A stretch of DNA of 64,000 nt from an uncultured Paraprevotella sp. Its GTDB lineage: Bacteria > Bacteroidota > Bacteroidia > Bacteroidales > Bacteroidaceae. Both the position numbers and the translations under genes were made by a program. The notes under the pieces were generated by a model. It worked only from the letters and a program-made list of their open reading frames with translations. It did not search any database and was not told the DNA's origin. The stretch lies in NCBI GenBank assembly GCA_900548345.1, contig URKA01000011.1, positions 1 through 64,000 on the forward strand. The letters are read 5' to 3'. This document shows positions 18,501 to 25,025 of this stretch, piece by piece (the first letter of the stretch is position 1; every line of letters starts with the position of its first letter).

Positions 18501-19609
18501 CCTATCCATATATTGCCGTCCCCGTCCTCCGTAATCTCCCTGATTCTTTTGCTGGAGAGTGTGTTCGGGGAGTAACCGGGAATGTACTTGTTGAAGTGTA
18601 TGGTGCTGTTGGATAGGTAATTCACGCCTCCATACATGGTGCCAATCCATGTTCCGCCTTCACGGTCGCGGTAGCTCGAATACACGATATTGTCCGACAG
18701 GCTGCCCGGATGGAGTAGGTCTTGTCTGAAACATCTTACGGAACGTGTCTTTTCGTTCAGCACATACAACCCGTCGTATGTATATACCCATATTTCATCG
18801 CCATAGACGGCGGCACCGCGTACGAACGTATGTTTGAAGTCTTGCAGGGTGATGTCTTCCAACAGATTCTTCTTGAAGTTGTATTTCTTCATTTCCCCGT
18901 TCTGTATGGCCATGATGAGATAGTCTCCCTGTTGGCACAACGTGTTGGTTTCGATGTTCAGCAAGGAGCGTCCTGTGGCATCTTTCGTGATTTGTCGGAA
19001 GATGTTCTTTTGGCGGTCGAATTTGAAAAGGCCTGTATACCATGCCACGCTGTAAATGTCCCCGTTGTCGCAGATGCAGATGTTATGGGGTATCGGTGTC
19101 GGTTCAGGGCGGTATACATGTAGTTTTTTGTGGTCATAGCGGAAGATGCCTTGGCTGGGGATGACTATCCAGATGTTCCCGTTCTTATCCCGCTCGAATT
19201 GTGACACCCATGTGGTAATCATCTCTCCTTGTGCCGTTTTCAGGTCGAAGAATGAGAAAACGTCGGTGATGGGGTCGTACCGGTAAACTCCTTCGTCCGT
19301 TCCCACCCATAGGGTACGTTCATTTTCTTCGAACAGCGCCGATATGTTATGGTTACTGCGGTTGAGTGTATAGTCGTTGCAGTTGAACTGCACCACGGAT
19401 TTACCGTCGTAACGGTTCAGGCCGTTTTTGGTTCCGAACCACATGAAACCGTAACTGTCCTGTATGATGGCCTTTACGTTACTTTGCGACAGTCCGTTCT
19501 CGTTATTGATATGTACGAACGAGTAATTCTGCATATCCTGCGCAAGTGCGTGCGACAGGCAGAAACAGCACAGGCCGAGAAGCATGCTGAGGAAGAAAGG
19601 CTTGTTCAT
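15560..19609 (-). CDS. Hybrid two-component system sensor-regulator (HTCS)
   Basis: Inner-membrane one-protein two-component regulator of about 1349 residues. Order: signal peptide (MNKPFFLSMLLGLCCFCLS), a periplasmic sensor of Reg_prop beta-propeller repeats (for example DSYGFMWFGTKNGLNRYDG, GNIWIGTEDAGI), a Y_Y_Y domain, one membrane helix (WAYILYFIIGVTIFAFWF), HisKA with phospho-acceptor His835 (EIAHEIRTPLTL), HATPase (N-box LLNNALKYG), a receiver with Asp1124 (IISDVMMPVMNG), and a C-terminal AraC-type helix-turn-helix. Such proteins bind an oligosaccharide in the periplasm and activate the adjacent PUL. A longer reading frame starts at 19666, but a TAnnTTTG box at 19636-19643 and the signal peptide favour 19609. 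The gene lies between the GH2 operon and the divergent GH95-GH92 pair, its likely targets. Confidence 0.93.
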   Translation of the reverse strand: MNKPFFLSMLLGLCCFCLSHALAQDMQNYSFVHINNENGLSQSNVKAIIQDSYGFMWFGTKNGLNRYDGKSVVQFNCNDYTLNRSNHNISALFEENERTLWVGTDEGVYRYDPITDVFSFFDLKTAQGEMITTWVSQFERDKNGNIWIVIPSQGIFRYDHKKLHVYRPEPTPIPHNICICDNGDIYSVAWYTGLFKFDRQKNIFRQITKDATGRSLLNIETNTLCQQGDYLIMAIQNGEMKKYNFKKNLLEDITLQDFKHTFVRGAAVYGDEIWVYTYDGLYVLNEKTRSVRCFRQDLLHPGSLSDNIVYSSYRDREGGTWIGTMYGGVNYLSNSTIHFNKYIPGYSPNTLSSKRIREITEDGDGNIWIGTEDAGISILSLKDRHITRYSPPNSKYDTHVTLAIGSFYGKTYCSLYKDGLMVVNKNGQTNFYKYDDLNISLDGYSIYALYVDKQETLWVGTDYGLYYAPKGSMHFTPVKELAGSWIFDIMQDKNGVFWLATMGKGVWKCDLKNKQYKHYTYNEKDRTQLSSNSVSSIMQDSKGNIWLSTDRGGICRYNPKEDNFTRFSTEEGMPDDVAYKILEDDHGHLWFGTNRGLVRFNPDTKDIRVFTVKDGLYGNQFNYKSAIKGSDGNFYFGSIEGLVSFNPNMQEQTNALSPIYITRLSIFNKEVTVHTPNSPLTQSIIGTDKIVLPYDQANISLDVALLSYSTSQSNEYSYKLSPINEEWISSGKENNISYANLSPGKYTLDIRATTGEDDTGYATRSLTIIVLPPWYASTWAYILYFIIGVTIFAFWFRWYRKHKNEQFSEKQKLFEIEKQKELNENKVEFFTEIAHEIRTPLTLINGPLEIIREMDIKDSKLLKNLLVIEQNTHRLLNLASQLLDFQKLGANKLTLNYETVNVSDLLKETVNRFEPTYTHQGKELVTETLEEDIYARIDKEAITKILSNLLNNALKYGTHHISARLVRSGKNFEITVTSDGEKIPAEKAEQIFEAFYQNNKEKKEKQGVGIGLALARSLALLHKGTLALDTTNADNAFVLTIPVNMEEDELKDRLFEPIDSPLNERIPTEEKDKGKSILIVEDEDNIRTFMKDRLSEFFIVETAANGKDALDVLHKEHIDLIISDVMMPVMNGIELCKAVKSDIELCHTPMIFLTAKNDLDSKISGLKAGAEAYIEKPFSFNYLKAQVFSLLNNRQKEREAFSKRPFFPVQNMQMSKEDEDFMTRVIQVINDNIDDESFNVERMAEELCLSRSSLLRKIKTLFNMSPIDFIRLIRLKKAAELIQEGKYRVGEICYMVGFNSHSYFSKLFCKQFGMTPKDFEKQVSEIRNKTRQTQEINIEDLIQGNKTNP

Positions 19610-19635
19610 GTGTCTTTTATGAATAGATTTCCTTG

Positions 19636-19643
19636 CAAAATTA
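19636..19643 (-). promoter_or_regulatory. Predicted -7 box of the HTCS gene
   Basis: On the - strand the box reads TAATTTTG, an exact TAnnTTTG match, 26 nt before the chosen HTCS ATG. No well-spaced -33 TTTG was found (the nearest is 14 nt upstream). The position supports a start at 19609 rather than 19666. Confidence 0.45.
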
Positions 19644-19744
19644 ATAAAATATACATTCAAACACATACTTGTCGGCTATAAAAGTGGTATCGGAGGTGTG
19701 TTCTCCCACACAGTATGGCGGGTGTATTCGTCAAATTTTGCCAC

Positions 19745-19756
19745 AAATGCTTCAAA
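19745..19756 (+). promoter_or_regulatory. Candidate HTCS operator before GH95 (shared 12-nt box)
   Basis: The box aaatgcttcaaa lies 41 nt upstream of the predicted -33 element of the GH95-GH92 operon and is identical to the box before the GH2 operon (15540-15551, - strand). A weaker relative, GAAGCAT, lies at 24897-24903 before the SusC/D operon. The sharing is what is seen; binding by the HTCS is inferred. Confidence 0.4.
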
Positions 19757-19797
19757 AGGTCGGTCGGGCTCCGTCTTTTATAGATTAAGGATGATTG

Positions 19798-19832
19798 TTT
19801 GCATTTCCAGTCATACTATCTTTCTATATTTG
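19798..19832 (+). promoter_or_regulatory. Predicted promoter of the GH95-GH92 operon
   Basis: TTTG at 19798-19801 and TATATTTG at 19825-19832 (exact TAnnTTTG), with a 23-nt spacer that is slightly long for the consensus. The ATG at 19854 follows 21 nt after the -7 box, so the transcript leader would be short. Confidence 0.6.
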
Positions 19833-19853
19833 CGTTGAATAACAAAATCTGAT

Positions 19854-22256
19854 ATGATGAATATGAAGAAACTATTGAAACCTGTCGTGTTGTGCTTGTT
19901 TTGCTGGACGTTGTCTCTTGCGTTCGCTCAGAAGCCTGTGTTGTGGTATGACAAGCCGGCCGACGAATGGATGAAATCATTGCCGGTAGGAAACGGTCGC
20001 GTGGGAGCCATGGTTTTCGGCGATGTGGATGAAGAGACTGTGGCATTGAACGAATCGAGTATGTGGGCCGGGGAATATGACCCAAATCAGGAGAAGCCTT
20101 TCGGACGTGAGCGTCTGGATGCATTGAGAAAATTGTTCTTTGAAGGAAAAATCGAAGAAGGCAACCGGATTGCCGGTGCTGAGTTGGTCGGTACGCCTCA
20201 TTCCTTTGGTACCCATCTCCCTATCGGGGACCTGAAGATAAAGTTCGACTATCCGGAAAATGCGGATGTGACGGACTATCGTCGTGAGTTGAATATGGAG
20301 AATGCCGTTGTAACGGTAGATTTCAAGAAAGGAAAGACGGCTTATCACCGTGAATACATTTCTTCCAATCCTCAGGATGCCGTGGTGATGAATTTCACTG
20401 CCAACAAGAAGGGGGCGGTTTCGTTCGAGATGGGCATGAGCATGATTACGGCGGCAAAAGTGGAGGCCAATGGTGCTGAGCTCGTGTTCAACGGACAGGC
20501 TCTTTTCCCGAACCAGGGAAAAGGTGGCGTGATGTTCCAGGGACGTGTGCGCGTAAAAACAACCGGCGGTACTGTGGAGTCAGACGGTCAGACGGTGCGT
20601 GTGAAGAATGCCGATGCGGCCATGATTGTGGCCGATGTGCGTACGAATTTCAAGAACGACGGTTACAAGGCGTTGTGTGCCGCTACGGTAGATAAGGCGG
20701 CTGCAAAACCGTTTGTCGAGATGAAGAAAGCGCACATCGAAGATTATGCGCCATTGTTCGGCCGTGTGTCTCTGGCATTGGGTGCGGAACGGAAGGACGA
20801 CCTGCCCGTTGACCGCCGTTGGCAGTTGTTGCGCGAGGGACAGAAAGATGCCGGCTTGCAGGCACTCTTCTTCCAGTACGGGCGTTATCTGCTGATTGCC
20901 TCTTCGCGTGAAAACTCTCCTTTGCCGGTGGCATTGCAGGGATTCTTCAATGACAACTTAGCATGTAACATGTGCTGGACGAGCGACTACCATCTGGATA
21001 TCAATACCGAACAGAACTACTGGATTGCCAATGTGGGTAACCTTGCCGAATGTCACACTCCCTTGTTTACATATATTGCCGACCTTGCCCGTCACGGCGC
21101 GAAGACAGTGAAGACTGTTTACGGCTGTAAGGGATGGACGGCACACACCGTAGCGAATATCTGGGGATTTACCGCTCCTTCCGAAGGTATGGGCTGGGGC
21201 TTGTTCCCTTGTGCCGGTTCATGGATAGCTACACACTTGTGGACACAATACGAGTATACGCTTGACAAAAAGTACCTGGCTGATACTGCCTATCCTTTAT
21301 TAAAAGGAAATGCCGAATTCCTGATGGATTTCATGGTAGAAGACCCCAATACGGGCTATATGGTGACTGGACCGTGCGTTTCTCCCGAAAACTCGTTTGG
21401 TTATAAAGGACAGCATTTCGGTGCATCCATGATGCCGACTTGCGACCGTGTATTGTCCTATGAAATCCTGACCGCTACGGCAAAGGCTGCCGATATCTTG
21501 GGTGTGGACAAGGATTTTGCCGACAGCATCCGTGTGGCGCTGGCCAAGTTCCCGCCGATACGTATCAACAAATACGGCGGTATCTGTGAGTGGTATGAAG
21601 ATTATGACGATGTGAACCCGAACCACCGTCACACTTCTCACCTGTTGTCGTTCTATCCTTATAATCAGATTACAATGGAGAAGAATCCGGAACTTTCCGT
21701 AGCGGTAGAGAAGACAATCGACCGTCGTCTGAATGCCGAGGGATGGGAAGATACGGAATGGAGCCGTGCCAATATGATATGCTTCTACGCACGTTTGAAG
21801 AATGCCAAGAAAGCTGAGGAAAGCATCAATATCCTGTTGAGCGACTTCGCCCGTGAGAATTTGCTGAGTATCTCCCCGAAGGGCATTGCCGGTGCGCCGT
21901 ACGACATTTTCATCTTCGACGGTAATGCTGCCGGAGCCGCAGGTATCGCCGAGATGCTGGTACAGGGACATGAAGGTTATGTGGAATTGTTGCCTTGTCT
22001 GCCCGAAGAATGGAAAGACGGTAGTTTCAGCGGTCTTTGTGTGAAAGGTGGCGCCGAGGTTTCTGCCGAATGGAAGAACGCTTGCATCAAAAAGGCATCT
22101 TTGAAAGCTACTGCCGACGGATTGTTCCGTTTGAAGGTTCCTGCAGACCGTACTTATACCGTACTGCTCAACGGCCGCAAGGCAGTCCAGAACCTGGATG
22201 ACGCACATTGTGTGGTGATGTATTTGAAAAAAGGAGATATAATGGAAATTAAGTAA
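19854..22256 (+). CDS. GH95 alpha-L-fucosidase / alpha-L-galactosidase
   Basis: Inverting GH95 enzyme of about 800 residues, exported (signal peptide ending near LSLAFA). The N-terminal beta domain (WYDKPADEWMKSLPVGNGRVGAM pattern) leads into an (alpha/alpha)6 barrel. Family landmarks: SPENSF with the general acid Glu512, and CEWYEDYDDVNPNHRHTSHL. Departure from the classic fucosidase: the usual NIN pair that helps activate water reads DIN here (Asp382, Asn384, in HLDINTEQNYW). GH95 members remove terminal alpha-1,2-L-fucose or alpha-L-galactose, and the Asn-to-Asp change makes the exact activity uncertain. Three nearby ATGs (19854, 19857, 19863) could start the protein. It is followed by GH92 after 8 nt, so the two are co-transcribed. 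Confidence 0.85.
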   Translation: MMNMKKLLKPVVLCLFCWTLSLAFAQKPVLWYDKPADEWMKSLPVGNGRVGAMVFGDVDEETVALNESSMWAGEYDPNQEKPFGRERLDALRKLFFEGKIEEGNRIAGAELVGTPHSFGTHLPIGDLKIKFDYPENADVTDYRRELNMENAVVTVDFKKGKTAYHREYISSNPQDAVVMNFTANKKGAVSFEMGMSMITAAKVEANGAELVFNGQALFPNQGKGGVMFQGRVRVKTTGGTVESDGQTVRVKNADAAMIVADVRTNFKNDGYKALCAATVDKAAAKPFVEMKKAHIEDYAPLFGRVSLALGAERKDDLPVDRRWQLLREGQKDAGLQALFFQYGRYLLIASSRENSPLPVALQGFFNDNLACNMCWTSDYHLDINTEQNYWIANVGNLAECHTPLFTYIADLARHGAKTVKTVYGCKGWTAHTVANIWGFTAPSEGMGWGLFPCAGSWIATHLWTQYEYTLDKKYLADTAYPLLKGNAEFLMDFMVEDPNTGYMVTGPCVSPENSFGYKGQHFGASMMPTCDRVLSYEILTATAKAADILGVDKDFADSIRVALAKFPPIRINKYGGICEWYEDYDDVNPNHRHTSHLLSFYPYNQITMEKNPELSVAVEKTIDRRLNAEGWEDTEWSRANMICFYARLKNAKKAEESINILLSDFARENLLSISPKGIAGAPYDIFIFDGNAAGAAGIAEMLVQGHEGYVELLPCLPEEWKDGSFSGLCVKGGAEVSAEWKNACIKKASLKATADGLFRLKVPADRTYTVLLNGRKAVQNLDDAHCVVMYLKKGDIMEIK

Positions 22257-22264
22257 AAATAGCG

Positions 22265-24478
22265 ATGAAAAGGACATTTTTTGCAACTTTAGCCGTTTGT
22301 TCACTGGTTGGTGGACTTCATGCGCAGGATTGCGCACAATATGTGAATCCTTTTATCGGAACCGGTGCGGTGGCGCAGAGTCTGAGCGGGAACAACTATC
22401 CCGGTGCTACAGTTCCTTTCGGATTGGTGCAGCTTTCTCCCGATACGCGTGAGGCGCCGGACTGGGCACAGGCTTCGGGCTATGATTACAACGACCGCAC
22501 GATTTTCGGGTTCTCTCATACCCGTTTGAGTGGAACTGGTGCTTCCGATTTGATTGATATCCTGATGTTGCCCATGACAGAGAACCGTCAGGAGTCGAGA
22601 TTCAGTCATGACAAGGAGGAAGCCGTACCGGGCTATTACAGTGTGTTGTTGCAGGACGACAGCATCCGCGCGGAACTGACCGCTACGGAGCGCACCGGTG
22701 TTCACCGTTATACTTATTATGACAAGAGCAAGAACGCAAAGATATTCTTTGACTTGAACCATTCTGCGAACAAGGGCAGTTGGGGACGTCGCATCATTAA
22801 TTCACAGATTCGTGTGGTAAGTCCCACTGTCATTGAAGGATACCGTATCATCACCGGTTGGGCGAAGATGCGTAAGATTTACTTCCATGCAGAGTTCTCC
22901 GCTCCGATTGTTGCTTCCGAGATGAAGAACGGTGACAAGACTTATAAGGATGTGGCTGTGGTGAACGGTACGGACCTGAAGGCCGTGTTCGACTTCGGGC
23001 GGCAGGATGTGGTGGAATGCAAGGTGGCATTGTCGCCTGTTTCCATAGAGAATGCGCGTCAGAACGGACAGGTTGAAGTGGCAGGAAAAGCCTTTGACGA
23101 CATCAGGCGCAATGCGTATGCCCAGTGGAACAAGGAGTTGGGCAAGATTAATATCAAAGCCGGTGAGACAGAAAAGGAGATTTTCTATACGGCACTTTAC
23201 CATTCCATGATCCAGCCGAATGTCATGTCTGATGTGAATGGCGACTACATGGCGGCAGATTACTCCGTACGACGGGTGAAATCGGGAGAGAAGCATTACA
23301 CGACCTTCTCTTTATGGGATACATACCGTGCCGCACATCCCTTGTATACCATTATCGAGCCGGAACGTACGGCAGATTTTGTGAACAGTATGGTCCGTCA
23401 GTATGAGTACTACGGTTATCTGCCCATCTGGCAGTTGTGGGGGCAGGACAATTACTGTATGATTGGCAATCATGCCGTTCCTGTGGTTGTGGATGCTATC
23501 CTGAAAGGAATCCCCGGCATCGACAGGCAGAAGGCTTATGAAGCAGTCAAACAGAGTCTGACAACCTCACACCTCAATTCACCTTTCGAGGTATGGGACC
23601 AGTATGGTTATATGCCGGAAGACCTTCAGACCCAGTCCGTATCCATCACGTTGGAACAGAGTTTTGACGACTGGTGTGCCGCGCAGTTGGCTGAATCTAT
23701 GGGCAAACGGAAGGATTATGAGTTCTTTGCCAAACGTGCGGCAAACTATCGCAACCTGCACAATCCCGACACGCGTTTCTTCCAGCCGAAGAACAGCAAA
23801 GGAGAGTGGATATTGCCTTTCGACCCCTGTAAATACGGTGCCAACGGCGGCTATCCTTTTACAGAGGGCAATGCTTGGCAGTATTATTGGTATGTTCCTC
23901 AGAATGTGCCCGATCTGATAGCTCTGACAGGAGGTAAGGATGCGTTCTGCAAGAAACTTGATGAGTTCTTCACTTCTTCCGAGACCAGCGGCGAGAAGAA
24001 CGACAATGCGTCTGGATTCGTAGGTCTGTATGCCCATGGCAATGAACCGAGCCATCATGTGGCATATCTTTATGCCATGGCCGGACAGCCGGCAAAGACA
24101 CAGCAGCTTGCCGACCACATCAAGCGTACGCTCTACAACACCTCTTCGTCCGGTTATGCCGGAAATGACGATTGCGGTGAGATGTCCGTATGGTATGTTT
24201 TCTCGGCTTTGGGCTTCTATCCTGTGAATCCGGCATCCGGAGAGTATATACTCGGCAGTCCGACGGTGGACAATGCCGTGATAACCCTGCCCGGAGGAAA
24301 AGCATTCAATATTGTAGCCAAACGTAAGTCTTCCGATGCGATTTATGTGGAGAGCGTGAAACTGAACGGACGCAAGTTGACGGGCTGTGTGCTGCCTCAT
24401 AAAGACATTATGGCGGGCGGAACTTTGGAATTCGTCATGTCGGCGAAACCGAAAGGCAAAACACTTAAACTGAACTAA
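22265..24478 (+). CDS. GH92 alpha-mannosidase
   Basis: Calcium-dependent inverting exo-alpha-mannosidase of family GH92, 737 residues, with signal peptide MKRTFFATLAVCSLVGGLHAQ. The N-terminal beta-sandwich (YVNPFIGTG, NNYPGATVPFGLVQLSPDT, GFSHTRLSG) joins an (alpha/alpha)6 domain. Catalytic motifs are intact: TEGNAWQYYW with acid Glu534, GNEPSHHVAYLY, and GNDDCGEMSVWYVFSALGFYP with base candidates Asp635/Asp636. Known members cleave alpha-1,2, 1,3, 1,4 or 1,6 mannose linkages; linkage cannot be assigned here. Coupled to GH95 by an 8-nt gap. Its presence suggests alpha-linked mannose in the target glycan, such as an N-glycan, yeast mannan or a plant or algal heteroglycan. Confidence 0.9.
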   Translation: MKRTFFATLAVCSLVGGLHAQDCAQYVNPFIGTGAVAQSLSGNNYPGATVPFGLVQLSPDTREAPDWAQASGYDYNDRTIFGFSHTRLSGTGASDLIDILMLPMTENRQESRFSHDKEEAVPGYYSVLLQDDSIRAELTATERTGVHRYTYYDKSKNAKIFFDLNHSANKGSWGRRIINSQIRVVSPTVIEGYRIITGWAKMRKIYFHAEFSAPIVASEMKNGDKTYKDVAVVNGTDLKAVFDFGRQDVVECKVALSPVSIENARQNGQVEVAGKAFDDIRRNAYAQWNKELGKINIKAGETEKEIFYTALYHSMIQPNVMSDVNGDYMAADYSVRRVKSGEKHYTTFSLWDTYRAAHPLYTIIEPERTADFVNSMVRQYEYYGYLPIWQLWGQDNYCMIGNHAVPVVVDAILKGIPGIDRQKAYEAVKQSLTTSHLNSPFEVWDQYGYMPEDLQTQSVSITLEQSFDDWCAAQLAESMGKRKDYEFFAKRAANYRNLHNPDTRFFQPKNSKGEWILPFDPCKYGANGGYPFTEGNAWQYYWYVPQNVPDLIALTGGKDAFCKKLDEFFTSSETSGEKNDNASGFVGLYAHGNEPSHHVAYLYAMAGQPAKTQQLADHIKRTLYNTSSSGYAGNDDCGEMSVWYVFSALGFYPVNPASGEYILGSPTVDNAVITLPGGKAFNIVAKRKSSDAIYVESVKLNGRKLTGCVLPHKDIMAGGTLEFVMSAKPKGKTLKLN

Positions 24479-24604
24479 ACTGAATTAAACGTGGGGCTTT
24501 TAAGTCGGCTGCCGGGACGCAAGTATTGGATAGGATAGATAAGTTCCTTATGGATATTGGAAGGACGCTGTGCACGGTTTTAGATGGAAAAGGCATTCAA
24601 ACTA

Positions 24605-24688
24605 TAAACAAAAGTTTTGTTTTTAAAAATAAAAGTTTTATTTTCAAAAATAAAATCACTGTTTTCATAAACAAAACTTTTATTTATA
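24605..24688. repeat. Array of four 21-nt A/T-tract repeats, copy 1
   Basis: Four head-to-tail 21-nt units (24605-24625, 24626-24646, 24647-24667, 24668-24688). Each is built from two short A-runs followed by two short T-runs, nearly palindromic. The same architecture and the same leading actata occur at 52495-52578. The 21-nt period equals two helical turns, so the A-tracts are in phase and intrinsic DNA curvature is expected. Function unknown. Confidence 0.75.
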
Positions 24689-24786
24689 GAACTAATCAGT
24701 TAGAACGCAACTTTTCGTCAGTACAATGAATGGAATATAACGGGGTGAGGGGCGTCAAGAGGGTAAATGAGAGTGTCCCGTTTACA

Positions 24787-24805
24787 CCCATAATGGGCGT
24801 TTTTT
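24787..24805 (+). terminator. Weak terminator-like hairpin after GH92
   Basis: Short stem CCCA (24787-24790) with TGGG (24794-24797), then cg and six T (24800-24805). It lies about 300 nt after the GH92 stop. It may end the GH95-GH92 transcript, but the stem is only 4 bp. Confidence 0.3.
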
Positions 24806-24912
24806 GCTATTCATAAACGTTGAAAAAACCCGTTTTCATCGTTTTTTGCGTAGATGATTCGTTTGTTGCAATAATGCATCATTTCTTTTATTTTTAGAAG
24901 CATCTATTAACA

Positions 24913-24920
24913 TACCTTTG
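24913..24920 (+). promoter_or_regulatory. Predicted -7 box of the FAS1-SusC/D operon
   Basis: TACCTTTG is an exact TAnnTTTG match, 105 nt before the ATG at 25026; no strong -33 TTTG is seen. The box overlaps a small palindrome, TTTGC-agc-GCAAA (24917-24929). A second TAnnTTTG match at 24933-24940 lacks a -33 element at usable spacing. Confidence 0.5.
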
Positions 24921-25025
24921 CAGCGCAAACTGTATTTTTGTAGTGTCGGAAGCGTGTGAAGACAAGAGGGACAGACGCTCCGGCCGATGAAAAACAAGAG
25001 TACAAATATCTAATACCAATAACAA

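Larger units (their letters stand above)
24479..25025. other. 547-nt intergenic region before the SusC/D operon
   Basis: Holds a four-unit 21-nt A/T-tract array (24605-24688), a weak terminator-like hairpin (24787-24805) and a promoter for the FAS1-SusC/D operon (-7 box 24913-24920). No credible gene: a 67-codon frame at 24526-24729 is simply the repeat array read in phase, since 21 nt is seven codons. Confidence 0.6.

Noticed and set aside
24605..24688. CRISPR-like array
   Set aside because: Repeat units are directly adjacent with no spacers, only four units, and no cas genes nearby.
24526..24729. 67-codon frame with repeated NKSFIFKNK-type units
   Set aside because: It is the 21-nt array read in phase (21 nt is seven codons); no homology-like features outside the repeat.
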